NCBI GenBank assembly: GCA_036269915.1
Contig: DATBDM010000126.1
Coordinates: 1-36,121, forward strand
From: DATBDM01 sp036269915
GTDB taxonomy: Bacteria; Actinomycetota; Thermoleophilia; Solirubrobacterales; Solirubrobacteraceae
Direction of reading: 5' to 3'
DNA: 36,121 bases
Part shown: positions 22,901-30,304 of the stretch, one piece after another
Position numbering within the stretch: the first letter of the stretch is position 1
How the letters are laid out: every line of letters begins with the position of its first letter
The notes under the pieces: model-generated
Seen by the model: the letters and a program-made list of their open reading frames with translations, nothing else
Told to the model about the DNA's origin: nothing
The model's database searches: none
Translations under genes and position numbers: made by a program

Positions 22901-24136
22901 CAGCACGCCCGCCAGCGCTGCGCCCACCTGCACGACGCGGCGGCGCGCCAGCGCGCGCCAGGCGACCGGCGCCGCGGCCGCGAGCAGCAGCGCGTACGCG
23001 ATGACGAGGAACGGCGCGGCCTTGTAGCTCGTGCGCAGGAACTGGATCGAGCCGACGTGGAAGTAGACGGCGAGCGCGGCGCGGCGCAGCGGCGTCCCGT
23101 CGGGGAAGCCGACGCCGACGATCAGTGCGCCCGCCAGCAGCAGCCCGAGGCAGTACGGCGCGTAGATCCAGCGCCGCGCCGCCGCGAGCGCCGCGGCCAC
23201 GAACGCCGGCACCAGCAGCGACGCGACCAGCACGGGCCACGAGAAGAGCATCACGCCGGAGTCGGACGTGTAGGGCCGCAGCGTGGGCGAGAAGCCGACG
23301 CCGACGTAGGAGGTCCAGTAGCCCATCAGCCGCAGCACCTCGGACGCGCCGGTCGTCCCCCAGATCGCCCCGGGCTGCTCGGTGAAGGGCAGGAAGTCGT
23401 GCCCGTAGAGCGCGTGCGCCGCGACGGGCGCGACCCACCACGCCGAGGTGATCGCGAGCAGCGGCGCCGCCCGCAGCGCGAACGCCCGCAGGTCGCTCCA
23501 GCGCACGAGCCCGACCGCCGGCTCGTAGGCCGCGAGCGCGAGTGGGACGAGCACCAGCCACCCGAGCACCGCGACGTTCACCCCGCCGCCCGCGGAGGCG
23601 ACGATCACGGCGAGCATGCCCGGCCACCACCACGAGCGCGGGCTGCGCAGGCCGCGGTGCGCGGCGAGCAGCATCCACGGCAGCAGCGCGTAGGCGAGCA
23701 GCGTGATCGACGTCCGGTTGGTGAAGACGACGACGTACGGGTTGAGCAGCAGCACGAGCGCCGCCGTGAGCCGCGCGGGGGCTCCGCCGCGAGGGAGCAA
23801 CGCCGCCGCCAGGCGCAGGCCGCCGAGCGCCGCGAGCGCCAGCAGCGTGCCGAGCCACAGCCGGTGCACGAGCCACGGCGCCAGGCCGAGCTGGTGGCCG
23901 AGCGCGAAGAAGGGCCCCATCGGGAACAGGTAGCCCGAGTACTGGCCACCGTGGACGTGCCCGAGGTCGCCGGACGGATTCCACAGCGAGGCGACGTCCG
24001 CGAGGAACCCGACGGGATCGACGTGGAGGTCGATCTTGGTGTCGGAGGTCGCGATGCCCGGTCGCTGCCAGAGGGCGAGGGCGAACGAGAGGAGGGTCAG
24101 CGCGAGCGGCTCGCGGTGCTCGCGGAGACGGCGCAT
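19895..24136 (-). CDS. AftD-like alpha-(1->3)-arabinofuranosyltransferase homologue (DUF3367 family)
   Basis: This 1,413-residue membrane protein has a GT-C N-terminal domain with about a dozen helices (residues 1 to about 430), starting with an acidic external loop (SDTKIDLHVDPVGFLADVASLW). A long extracytoplasmic region contains two discoidin/CBM-like modules with the motifs AVDGDPRTSWIAPP and AFDGDVTTAWIAPW. The last 200 residues hold further helices. This architecture and length match mycobacterial AftD (about 1,400 residues), which branches arabinan in arabinogalactan and lipoarabinomannan. No other arabinan gene is in the window, so the sugar may differ. The ATG at 24134-24136 is chosen from a TACCCT box; an in-frame start at 24208 would run into the divergent gene. 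Confidence 0.82.
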   Translation of the reverse strand: MRRLREHREPLALTLLSFALALWQRPGIATSDTKIDLHVDPVGFLADVASLWNPSGDLGHVHGGQYSGYLFPMGPFFALGHQLGLAPWLVHRLWLGTLLALAALGGLRLAAALLPRGGAPARLTAALVLLLNPYVVVFTNRTSITLLAYALLPWMLLAAHRGLRSPRSWWWPGMLAVIVASAGGGVNVAVLGWLVLVPLALAAYEPAVGLVRWSDLRAFALRAAPLLAITSAWWVAPVAAHALYGHDFLPFTEQPGAIWGTTGASEVLRLMGYWTSYVGVGFSPTLRPYTSDSGVMLFSWPVLVASLLVPAFVAAALAAARRWIYAPYCLGLLLAGALIVGVGFPDGTPLRRAALAVYFHVGSIQFLRTSYKAAPFLVIAYALLLAAAAPVAWRALARRRVVQVGAALAGVLVLAVSAYPLVRGKAIDRQLTWRAIPPAWTHAASDLDAQLPANRRAVVLPGQLFGYNRWGATVDPILPALTDRLVAERSAVPFADLHAVDLLWAVDSLVQRQSLVPGQLRPLLGLLGAGAVVLPGDDKPSLSGAVGAADAQRELEAQLGGPARRYGPVRTARGGRSALTTPARVPEVQRFDLQGGEGLVRVLSTRRPTLLDGSAATVTGLAALGALPLDRRLDYAGDEPPAALRAAATAGADVVIGDSNRRQIDVPSRARDDSGAVLSAGEEIPPDAAVLDPFAPAGSGAQTVAEYAGGVRDVREDLLPGVAQFPEHRPFAAVDGDPRTSWIAPPHNDVARHWVELDFDRPRAIPYLELRPHVDRRGATTAVAIAGRRWPVHPGWNRLPVRLGPAASLRVQIATVRRPVGSERSPGGIDELRMPGIHPREYLRPPVRLESALRGADLRRSSLSYVFARTTGATPFRRQPAVGPAQARRARDRGDAEAQIARRIDPPAARAYAADGWATLAPDAADDALDRMTGVTGGRFTSSGRFEGLPSRRASRAFDGDVTTAWIAPWLPASGTRAWIAWRAPHRVTIRRLRLGQVSGVQRPTRVRIVADGRATPPLPVSSGGDVAPPAPLRGRSLRLEILAASFPAGTPAHDRDRRAVGIAEVGGAGVLASGAKPRIQTRCGALSVRSGSDVLPLRMRGTLAQLDAGQPLRAKSCGAPLALPAGPATVTTASSLWRPFWLRLRSEAPSRATSAGPSGGRVLDPGTLGRTTLDGVRLSLSGPAQLVLAESYDRGWRATCDGRDLGAPRPAAGLGNGWIVPRTCTRASFAYAPDRPVRLTMLVSGALGALLALALLVVRRPRRATRAEPAERVYAHAAPLPWRRALALAAVAGLAGAFLVALRAGPVVALAMLVVARRGIGPRTLALAAAALLGVAVPAIYLLHLPADRGGYAADYAGHLVAAHWVATAALVLLAFAAWRLVSRPSRRARAARAPHGSPDRAAAARDPARAA

Positions 24137-24146
24137 GGCGTGCTGC

Positions 24147-24152
24147 AGGGTA
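24147..24152 (-). promoter_or_regulatory. -10 box for the AftD-like gene
   Basis: TACCCT on the minus strand ends 10 bases before the ATG at 24136. Confidence 0.45.
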
Positions 24153-24169
24153 CCGGCGGCGATGGCGGT

Positions 24170-24175
24170 TAGCCT
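24170..24175 (+). promoter_or_regulatory. -10 box for the Wzy/WaaL-like gene
   Basis: TAGCCT ends 8 bases before the ATG at 24184. It is divergent to the AftD-like promoter in a 47-bp gap. Confidence 0.5.
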
Positions 24176-24183
24176 GGGGGCGG

Positions 24184-25683
24184 ATGCGCCGGACCGTCCT
24201 CGCCTCAAGCGCCGCCGTGCTGCTCGCCGGGCCCGCGGTGCTCGCCCTTCCGTCCGGCGGCTACGGCGACGAGGCGCGGATCCTGGCCGGCGCGCTCGCG
24301 TGGCTGCTCGCCGCGGCGGTGCTGCTGACCGCGCCGGATCCGCTGCCGCGCACGCCGGCGGGACGCGTGGCGCTCGCGGGCCTCGCGGCGCTGGCGGCCC
24401 TCACGCTGCTCTCGACGCTGTGGGCGCCGATCGTCGCCCAGGCCTGGGCGGACGGGCAGCGGGTGATCCTCTACCTCGGCGTGTTCGTGCTCGCCGTCGC
24501 GGTGCTGCCGGCCGCCCGCGCGCTGCGCGCGGTCGAGCCCGCGCTCGTCGCGTGCGCCGTCTTCGTCGCGGGCTACGGGCTGTCCGAGCGCGTGCTGCCA
24601 TGGCTGGTGACCCTGACGCGCTCGCCCGCCGCGGGCGGCCGGCTCAACGAGCCGCTCGGCTACTGGAACGCCGCCGGCGCGGTTGCCGCGATCGGCCTCG
24701 TGCTCGCGGCGGCGCTGGCCGGGGACGGCAGCCGAGCCGTGCGCACGCGCGCGCTCGCCGCGGCCGCGGCGCCGTTGCTCGGCGCGGCCCTGGCGCTGTC
24801 GTTCTCGCGCGGCGCGCTGCTCGCCGCGGCGGTCGGCGGCGGGGTGGTGCTGCTGATGCGCGCCACGGGCCCACAGGCGCGCGCGCTCGCGATCGCCTAC
24901 GCCGTCGCGATCGTCGCGGGCGTGCTCGCGGCGTCGCTGCACGGGGTCGCCCGCTACAGCGGGTCGGCGGGCAGCCGCGATACGCAGGGCGCCGTGGTCG
25001 GCGTCGCGATCGTGCTGCTCGCGCTGGCTGCCGCTGCGGCGCAGGCGATGCTCGCTCGGCGCGAGGCGGGCGGCCGCATCGGGGCCGGCCCGCTGCCGCG
25101 CGGTGCGCGCGCGGCGGTGGCGGGGCTCGCCGTCGCCGCGGTCGTCGCGGCGGGTGTCGCGCTCATGGCGGGCGAGAGTGGCGCGCGCGGAGGCCAGCCG
25201 CAGTTCGGGGCCAGCGCGAGCCGGCTCTCGAGCGTGCAGTCCAACCGCTACGACTACTGGAAGGTCGCCGTGCGCGCGTTCGCGCACCATCCGCTCGCGG
25301 GCGTGGGGTCGAGCGGCTTCGCCGTCGAGTGGCTGCAGCACCGCCCGATCGCCGAGGGCGCCCACGACGCCCACTCGCTGCCGATCGAGACCGCGGCCGA
25401 GCTCGGCCTGCTCGGCCTCATCGCGCTCTTCGCCTGGGTCGGCGGAGTCGTCGCCTGCGCGCGCGAGGCCGCGCGGCGCCATCCCGGTGCGACGGCGGGG
25501 CTGGCCGGTGGGCTCGCCGCCTGGGCGGTGCATGCCTGCATCGACTGGGCGTGGGAGATGCCGGCCGACTCCCTGGTCGGGCTCATCCTCGCCGCGGCGC
25601 TCGTGGCGCTGGCGGGCACGACGCTGCCCGGCGGCGAGATGCCCGCGCCCGTCGAACGGGCCGCCGAGCCGGCGGCGGTCTAA
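24184..25683 (+). CDS. O-antigen ligase/polymerase-like membrane protein (Wzy/WaaL family)
   Basis: This is a 499-residue protein with about 10-12 transmembrane helices. Diagnostic segments are LNEPLGYWNAAGAVAAIG near residue 156, a common motif in this family, and the large external loop RYDYWKVAVRAFAHHPLAGVGSSGF followed by HDAHSLPIETAAELGLLGLIALF, in which Arg and His are the catalytic-type residues of Wzy_C proteins. These enzymes polymerise or ligate lipid-linked oligosaccharides on the outer face of the membrane. Its stop overlaps the convergent flippase stop by 4 bp. Polymerase and ligase roles cannot be told apart from sequence. Confidence 0.87.
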   Translation: MRRTVLASSAAVLLAGPAVLALPSGGYGDEARILAGALAWLLAAAVLLTAPDPLPRTPAGRVALAGLAALAALTLLSTLWAPIVAQAWADGQRVILYLGVFVLAVAVLPAARALRAVEPALVACAVFVAGYGLSERVLPWLVTLTRSPAAGGRLNEPLGYWNAAGAVAAIGLVLAAALAGDGSRAVRTRALAAAAAPLLGAALALSFSRGALLAAAVGGGVVLLMRATGPQARALAIAYAVAIVAGVLAASLHGVARYSGSAGSRDTQGAVVGVAIVLLALAAAAAQAMLARREAGGRIGAGPLPRGARAAVAGLAVAAVVAAGVALMAGESGARGGQPQFGASASRLSSVQSNRYDYWKVAVRAFAHHPLAGVGSSGFAVEWLQHRPIAEGAHDAHSLPIETAAELGLLGLIALFAWVGGVVACAREAARRHPGATAGLAGGLAAWAVHACIDWAWEMPADSLVGLILAAALVALAGTTLPGGEMPAPVERAAEPAAV

Positions 25684-27002
25684 CCCGGCCGAGCGCGCGA
25701 GCCGCGCAGCGCCGGTACCAGCAGCGACACCGCCGCGAGCGCCTGGACGGCGAGCACGATCGCGGCGAAGCCGCCCAGTCCCGTGGCCGCCGTCAACGCG
25801 ACCGGCTCGGCCACCGCGGCGACCGCGAGCACCCACAGGAAGCGCTTCTCGTGCAGGCCGAGGCGGTACTGGACGCACAGGTAGGAGACCGCGAGCAGCG
25901 CGTACGCGACGCCGAGCGCGAGCAGGATCCCCTGGCCGTCGACGTAGTCGGACCCGAATGCGGTACGCAGCACGAGTGCCGGGATGGCCGCGTAGAGGGC
26001 GAGCGCCGGGATCGCCACCGCCGCGATCAGCGCCAATGCGCGACCGAGCACGGGTCGCGGGTCCTCGCGCCGGGCGACGCGGCTGACCGCCTCGGGGAGC
26101 AGCCACACCCCGAGCCCGATGGCGATCCACACGAGCGCCTTGGCCGCGACCGTCGCCGCCGCGTAGACGCCGGCGTCGTGATGGGACAGCACGTGGCGGG
26201 CGAGGATCACGTCGACGTTCTGCAGCGCCGCGAGCAGCGTGAGGCCCGCGATCGGCACCGCGGCGCGGCGCGCGAGGTCTCCGAGCCGCGTGTCGGGTTC
26301 GCCGGTGGGCGGCTCGGCCGCCGGCGCGCCGAGCCGACGGCCCGCGGCGACCGCCAGGACGCAGGCGGTGAGGGCGAGCGCGGCCGGGGTGCCGAGATAG
26401 GCGCCGGTCACCGCGAGCCCGGCGCCCGCGAGCACGGCGCCGGCGGCGAGCCGGCCGACCGCCTCGAGCACGATCGACGATCCGACGGCGCCGTAGGCGC
26501 GCGCGCCCTGCAGGACGCCGCGCTGCAGCGAGACGAGCAGCCAGATGCCACCGGTCACCGGCACGAACGCCGCCGCCCACTCCTCGTCGACGTTGAGCAG
26601 CGCCGCCAGCGGCGCCCGCAGGAGGATCGAGATCGCCGCGACGGCGACCAGCGCGAGCAGGAGCGTCCGGGTCCAGCGCCGCAGCACCGCGGCCTGACGG
26701 TGCGCGTCGCCGAGACGGCCCAGCGCGCCCTGCCGCGCGGCGGCCACCTGCAGCGCGGAGCCGGGCACGTAGAGGATCACGCTCAGGTTCAGCAGCGCGG
26801 CGAGCGAGCCGTAGCCGTCGGTCCCGAGCAGCCGCGTGAACACGATCGTGAAGGCGACCGCGACGAGGTTCGCGACCATCGTCGCCACCGCCATCGAGGC
26901 CGCGCGGATCGTCTCCGGCTCGCGCAGCAGGCCCGCGACGGCCGCCCGGCGCCGGCGGACGGCCGGCGGCGCAGGCGCGCGCTCGCGGGATTCCGTGGCC
27001 AC
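25680..27002 (-). CDS. Second Wzx-like polysaccharide flippase
   Basis: This 440-residue integral membrane protein of the MOP/polysaccharide-transporter group has about 12 hydrophobic helices. It contains VAFTIVFTRLLGTDGYGSLAAL near residue 50, the conserved first-helix signature of PST/Wzx proteins. The GTG at 27000-27002 is chosen because TACGGT ends 7 bases before it; the open frame extends upstream antisense to tsaE and tsaB and is not credible there. Together with the adjoining Wzy/WaaL-like gene it makes a classical export-polymerise pair, though transcribed toward each other. It differs clearly from the flippase at 12603 and is not a recent duplicate by eye. Confidence 0.87.
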   Translation of the reverse strand: MATESRERAPAPPAVRRRRAAVAGLLREPETIRAASMAVATMVANLVAVAFTIVFTRLLGTDGYGSLAALLNLSVILYVPGSALQVAAARQGALGRLGDAHRQAAVLRRWTRTLLLALVAVAAISILLRAPLAALLNVDEEWAAAFVPVTGGIWLLVSLQRGVLQGARAYGAVGSSIVLEAVGRLAAGAVLAGAGLAVTGAYLGTPAALALTACVLAVAAGRRLGAPAAEPPTGEPDTRLGDLARRAAVPIAGLTLLAALQNVDVILARHVLSHHDAGVYAAATVAAKALVWIAIGLGVWLLPEAVSRVARREDPRPVLGRALALIAAVAIPALALYAAIPALVLRTAFGSDYVDGQGILLALGVAYALLAVSYLCVQYRLGLHEKRFLWVLAVAAVAEPVALTAATGLGGFAAIVLAVQALAAVSLLVPALRGSRARPG

Positions 27003-27009
27003 GGGCCGC

Positions 27010-27015
27010 ACCGTA
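27010..27015 (-). promoter_or_regulatory. -10 box for the second flippase gene
   Basis: TACGGT on the minus strand ends 7 bases before the GTG at 27002. Confidence 0.5.
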
Positions 27016-27044
27016 GCGAACCGCGCGGCGCCCGACCGAGGCTC

Positions 27045-27050
27045 TACCCT
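27045..27050 (+). promoter_or_regulatory. -10 box for the LPYTG gene and probably the tsa operon
   Basis: TACCCT ends 8 bases before the ATG at 27059. Because downstream genes overlap one another, this is likely the main promoter of the LPYTG-tsaE-tsaB-rimI-tsaD unit. Confidence 0.5.
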
Positions 27051-27058
27051 TGCGCCCG

Positions 27059-27460
27059 ATGGACGTCTTCCGCCGCCTCGCAGCTCCGGTCGCCGTGCTC
27101 GCCGCGCTCGCGTTCGCCGCGCCGGCGCTCGCGCAGTCGCCCGGCGACGACCAGTACTCCGATCCCTTCGGCTCCGGGCAGTCCGGCGGAGGGGGCGGCA
27201 GCTCCAATGCCACCCCGACGCCGACTCCCGCGGCGTCGAGCGCGCCGAGCACGCCGGCCGCGCCGAGCTCGAGCACCACGCCGAGCGCCGCGAGCGCCGC
27301 GGCCACCCCGGTGCCGGTGGCGAGCTCCGCGGCGCCGGTGACCACGAGCAGCGGCCAGCTCCCGTACACGGGCGCCGACGCCGGGCTGCTCGCGCTCGCG
27401 GGCGCGCTGTGCATCGCCGGCGGCGTCGCCCTGCGCGTGCGCCTTCGTGACCAGCAGTAG
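27059..27460 (+). CDS. Small LPYTG-anchored, Ser/Thr/Pro/Ala-rich surface protein
   Basis: This 133-residue secreted protein has an N-terminal signal peptide (residues 1-25, cleavage likely after APALA), a Gly-rich patch (43-47), and a low-complexity stalk of Ser, Thr, Pro and Ala (about 48-98). The C-terminal sorting signal comprises LPYTG at 101-105, a hydrophobic helix (109-125) and a basic tail (RVRLR). Sortases cut between Thr and Gly and join such proteins to peptidoglycan; no sortase gene is in the window. The stalk resembles O-glycosylated mucin-like linkers, but there is no functional head, so its role is unknown. Its last 14 bases overlap tsaE, an odd partner. A start at 27050 is possible but less likely. 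Confidence 0.8.
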   Translation: MDVFRRLAAPVAVLAALAFAAPALAQSPGDDQYSDPFGSGQSGGGGGSSNATPTPTPAASSAPSTPAAPSSSTTPSAASAAATPVPVASSAAPVTTSSGQLPYTGADAGLLALAGALCIAGGVALRVRLRDQQ

Positions 27461-27875
27461 CGAGACCGACGGGCCGGAGGCGACCGAGGCGGCCGGCGCG
27501 CGGCTCGCCGCCGAGCTGCGGCCCGGGGACGTCGTGCTGGTCTCGGGCGAGCTCGGCGCCGGTAAGACCACCTTCGTGCGCGGCGCGCTGCGCGCGCTCG
27601 GCGTGACCGGGCCGGTCACCAGCCCGACCTTCGTCGTCGGCCACGCCCGCGAGGGCGCGAACGGCCCGCTCGCCCACCTCGACCTCTACCGCATGGCGGG
27701 CAGCGTCGAGGACGAGGATCCCGGCCTGCTCGACCCGTTCTTCGCGCCAGATGCGATCGCCTTCGTCGAGTGGCCCGAGCAGGGCCCCGGCGCGTGGCCG
27801 GGCGAGCGGGTCGTCGCGCACGTGACGCTCTCGCACCGCGGCGGCGACCGCCGCGCGATCGAGGTCGAGCGGTGA
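27447..27875 (+). CDS. tsaE: tRNA t6A biosynthesis ATPase TsaE
   Basis: TsaE is the P-loop ATPase partner of TsaB/TsaD in making N6-threonylcarbamoyladenosine at tRNA position 37. The 142-residue product has the Walker A motif GELGAGKT at residues 34-41, the SPTF segment (TSPTFVVGHA) and HLDLYRMAG, followed by the acidic FVEWPEQ motif, all diagnostic. The GTG start at 27447 lies within the end of the LPYTG gene (14-bp overlap). The stop overlaps the GTG of tsaB. Length is normal. Confidence 0.95.
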   Translation: MTSSSETDGPEATEAAGARLAAELRPGDVVLVSGELGAGKTTFVRGALRALGVTGPVTSPTFVVGHAREGANGPLAHLDLYRMAGSVEDEDPGLLDPFFAPDAIAFVEWPEQGPGAWPGERVVAHVTLSHRGGDRRAIEVER

Positions 27876-28564
27876 GCGGCCTGATCCTCGGCATGGACAC
27901 GGCGACGCCGAGCACCGCGGTCGCCGTCTGGGGACCCGACGGGCCCCAGGTCGAGCGCCGCGACGACCCCGCCGAGGGGCAGCGGCCGGCGCACGGCCGG
28001 CGGTTGCTCGCGCTGGTCGAGGCGGCACTCGAGGCCGCCGGCGCGGGCTGGGAGGACGTCGGGCGGATCGCCGTCGGCGTCGGGCCCGGCGGCTTCACCG
28101 GCCTGCGGCTGGGGATCGCGACGGCGCGGGCGCTCGCGCAGGGCCGCGACCTGCCGCTCGTCGGCGTGTCGAGCCTCGCCGCGCTCGCCGCCGGCGCCCG
28201 CGACGCGGCCGCGGGCCGCACGGTGCTCGCCGCGATCGACGCGCGCCGCGGCGAGGTCTTCGCCGCCGCCTGGCGCGACGGCGAGCCGGTGCTCGAGCCG
28301 GCCGCCATCGCGCCGGCCGATCTGGCCGCCCGCCTCGGCGCCGGGAGCCTCGAAGCCCCTCTGGCCGTGGGGGACGGGGCGGTACGCTACGCGGGCGAGC
28401 TCGCGATGGCGGGCGCGGTCGTCCCCCCGCAGGACGCGCGGGAGCATCGCCTCAGCGCGTTGCAGGTGTGCCGGCTCGGCGCCGTGGCAGAGCCCGCGCA
28501 ACGCGACGCCCTGCTCCCCGACTACCGGCGCGAGCCCGACGCCAAGCCGCCCAGACTGCCGTGA
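27872..28564 (+). CDS. tsaB: tRNA t6A biosynthesis protein TsaB
   Basis: TsaB is the ASKHA-fold scaffold that pairs with TsaD in the threonylcarbamoyl transferase complex. The 230-residue protein begins ILGMDTATPSTAVAVWG, the phosphate-1-like motif, and has the conserved GVGPGGFTGLRLGIATARALAQG segment near residue 70 and AIDARRGEVFAAAW. The GTG start overlaps the tsaE stop (GTGA), and its own stop overlaps the GTG of rimI. The gene order tsaE-tsaB-rimI-tsaD is widely conserved in Gram-positive bacteria. Confidence 0.95.
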   Translation: MSGLILGMDTATPSTAVAVWGPDGPQVERRDDPAEGQRPAHGRRLLALVEAALEAAGAGWEDVGRIAVGVGPGGFTGLRLGIATARALAQGRDLPLVGVSSLAALAAGARDAAAGRTVLAAIDARRGEVFAAAWRDGEPVLEPAAIAPADLAARLGAGSLEAPLAVGDGAVRYAGELAMAGAVVPPQDAREHRLSALQVCRLGAVAEPAQRDALLPDYRREPDAKPPRLP

Positions 28565-29082
28565 CCGCTCCTCCCGCCTCCGCCGTCGAGATCCGCCGGC
28601 TGACCTACGCCGACCTCCCGCAGGTCGTGGCGATCGAGCGCCGCTCGTTCACCACGCCGTGGTCGCTGGCGATGTTCGTGCTCGAGCTGTCCAAGCCGTC
28701 GGGCATCTGCCTCGCCGCCGAGGTCGTCGAGGACGACGCGCGCGAGCTGGCCGGGTACATGATCTGCTCGCGCTACGACACGGTCTGGCACGTGATGAAC
28801 ATCTCGGTCGACCCCGACCGGCGCCGCCGCGGCATCGCCTCGGCGCTGCTCGACGCCCTGATCGCGCGCATCGACGAGGTCGAGGGCCAGGCCTACGCCC
28901 AGATCACGCTCGAGGTCCGGCGCTCCAACGCGGGCGCGATCGCCCTCTACGAGCGCTACGGGTTCCGCTCCGGCGGGGTGCGGCGGCGCTACTACCAGGA
29001 CAACGGGGAGGACGCCGTGATCATGTGGCGCACCCCGGGCACCCTGCGGGGCTCGCTGGACGACGTCCCCGGCTTCGGATGA
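28561..29082 (+). CDS. rimI: Ribosomal-protein-S18-alanine N-acetyltransferase-like protein RimI
   Basis: The product is a 173-residue GNAT acetyltransferase related to RimI, which acetylates the N-terminal Ala of ribosomal protein S18 in E. coli. It has IRRLTYADLPQVVAIERRSFTTPWS at the N-terminus, the acetyl-CoA motif VDPDRRRRGIASALLDAL near residue 80, and LEVRRSNAGAIALYERYGF, all typical of RimI. The GTG start overlaps tsaB and the stop overlaps the tsaD ATG (ATGA). Outside enterobacteria its substrate is less sure, but the location between tsaB and tsaD is standard. Confidence 0.92.
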   Translation: MTAPPASAVEIRRLTYADLPQVVAIERRSFTTPWSLAMFVLELSKPSGICLAAEVVEDDARELAGYMICSRYDTVWHVMNISVDPDRRRRGIASALLDALIARIDEVEGQAYAQITLEVRRSNAGAIALYERYGFRSGGVRRRYYQDNGEDAVIMWRTPGTLRGSLDDVPGFG

Positions 29083-30053
29083 TCCTCGCGATCGAGACGA
29101 GCTGCGACGACACCTGCGCCGCGGTGGTCACGCGCGGCGGCCAGATGCTCTCCAACGTCGTCTCCTCCCAGGGCGTGCACGCGCGCTTCGGCGGGGTCGT
29201 GCCGGAGCTCGCCTCGCGCCATCACCTCGAGCTCGTCAACGCGGTCGTCGACGACGCGCTCGCCACGGCAGGCACCGATCTCGACGGCATCGATACGGTC
29301 GCGGTCACGCAGGGCCCGGGCCTGGTCGGGGCGCTGCTCGTCGGCGTCGCCACGGCGAAGGGGATCGCCGCCGCGCGGCGGCTGCCGCTCGCCGCCGTCG
29401 ACCACCTCCAGGGCCACGTCGCCGCGAACTTCCTCGCGCCGGCGCCGATCGAGCCGCCGTTCACGTGCCTGATCGCCTCGGGCGGGCACACGCTGCTCGC
29501 GCGGGTGCACGACCACGCCGGCTACGAGCTGCTCGGCCAGACGCTCGACGACGCGGCGGGGGAGGCCTTCGACAAGGGCGCGCGGCTGCTGGGGCTCGGC
29601 TACCCGGGCGGGCCCGCGCTGTCCAGGCTCGCGCTCGAGGGCGACCGCACGGCGTTCTCGTTCCCGACGGCCGCGCGCGTCGCCGGCCTGGACTTCTCCT
29701 TCGCGGGGCTCAAGACCGCGCTGCTGTACGCGACCCGCGACCTCGGGCCGGAGGAGACGCGCGAGCGCGCCGCCGACCTCGCCGCCTCCTACGAGCACGC
29801 GATCGTCGAGGCGCTGATGATCCGCGTCGAGCGCGCCCTCGCCGGCGACCCGGATCCCCGGCTGGCGATCGGCGGCGGCGTCGCCGCCAACCGGCTGCTG
29901 CGCGAGCGCGCCGCCGCGCTGGGCATCCCCGTCCACATCCCGCCGCCGGAGCTGTGCACCGACAACGCGGCGATGATCGGCTCGGCCGCGCGCTGGGTGA
30001 CCCCCGCCGCGTTCCCGGACTACCTCGGCCTCGACGCCTACGCCACCTCGTGA
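29079..30053 (+). CDS. tsaD: tRNA N6-threonylcarbamoyladenosine transferase TsaD
   Basis: TsaD transfers the threonylcarbamoyl group to A37 of ANN-decoding tRNAs. The 324-residue protein starts ILAIETSCDDTCAAVV and holds the metal-binding HLQGH motif (His109 and His113, equivalent to the HMEGH motif of E. coli). GEAFDKGARLLGLGYPGG and the late DNAAMIG motif are also present. Length is slightly short of the usual 335-350. Its stop overlaps the GTG of the glutaredoxin-like gene (GTGA). Confidence 0.97.
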   Translation: MILAIETSCDDTCAAVVTRGGQMLSNVVSSQGVHARFGGVVPELASRHHLELVNAVVDDALATAGTDLDGIDTVAVTQGPGLVGALLVGVATAKGIAAARRLPLAAVDHLQGHVAANFLAPAPIEPPFTCLIASGGHTLLARVHDHAGYELLGQTLDDAAGEAFDKGARLLGLGYPGGPALSRLALEGDRTAFSFPTAARVAGLDFSFAGLKTALLYATRDLGPEETRERAADLAASYEHAIVEALMIRVERALAGDPDPRLAIGGGVAANRLLRERAAALGIPVHIPPPELCTDNAAMIGSAARWVTPAAFPDYLGLDAYATS

Positions 30054-30304
30054 GCACCGTGCGGCTGTACGGGCGCGACGGCTGTCATCTCTGCGACGAC
30101 GCCCTCGCGGTGCTCGAGCGGATCCGTGCCGAGGAGCCGTTCGCGCTCGAGGTGGTCGACATCGAGCGCGACCCTGCCCTGCACGCCCGCTACCTGGAGC
30201 GGATCCCCGTGATCGCGCTCGACGGGGACGAGCTGTTCGACTACTTCGTGGACGAGCGGGCACTCCTCGCGCGGCTGCGAGGCTCTATCGTCTCGGAGCC
30301 ATGA
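30050..30304 (+). CDS. Glutaredoxin-like (DUF836) thiol protein
   Basis: This 84-residue protein has a thioredoxin fold with redox motif CHLC (Cys12, Cys15) in RLYGRDGCHLCDDAL and the conserved cis-Pro segment RIPVIALDG. It matches the glutaredoxin-like DUF836 family often found directly upstream of rex in actinobacteria. It overlaps tsaD by 4 bp and rex by 4 bp, so it may link the t6A operon to the redox regulator, although rex also has its own -10 box inside this gene. Its target is unknown. Confidence 0.88.
   Translation: MSTVRLYGRDGCHLCDDALAVLERIRAEEPFALEVVDIERDPALHARYLERIPVIALDGDELFDYFVDERALLARLRGSIVSEP
30286..30291 (+). promoter_or_regulatory. Internal -10 box for rex
   Basis: TATCGT ends 9 bases before the ATG of rex and lies inside the glutaredoxin-like coding sequence. 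It could give rex expression independent of the tsa operon. Confidence 0.4.
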
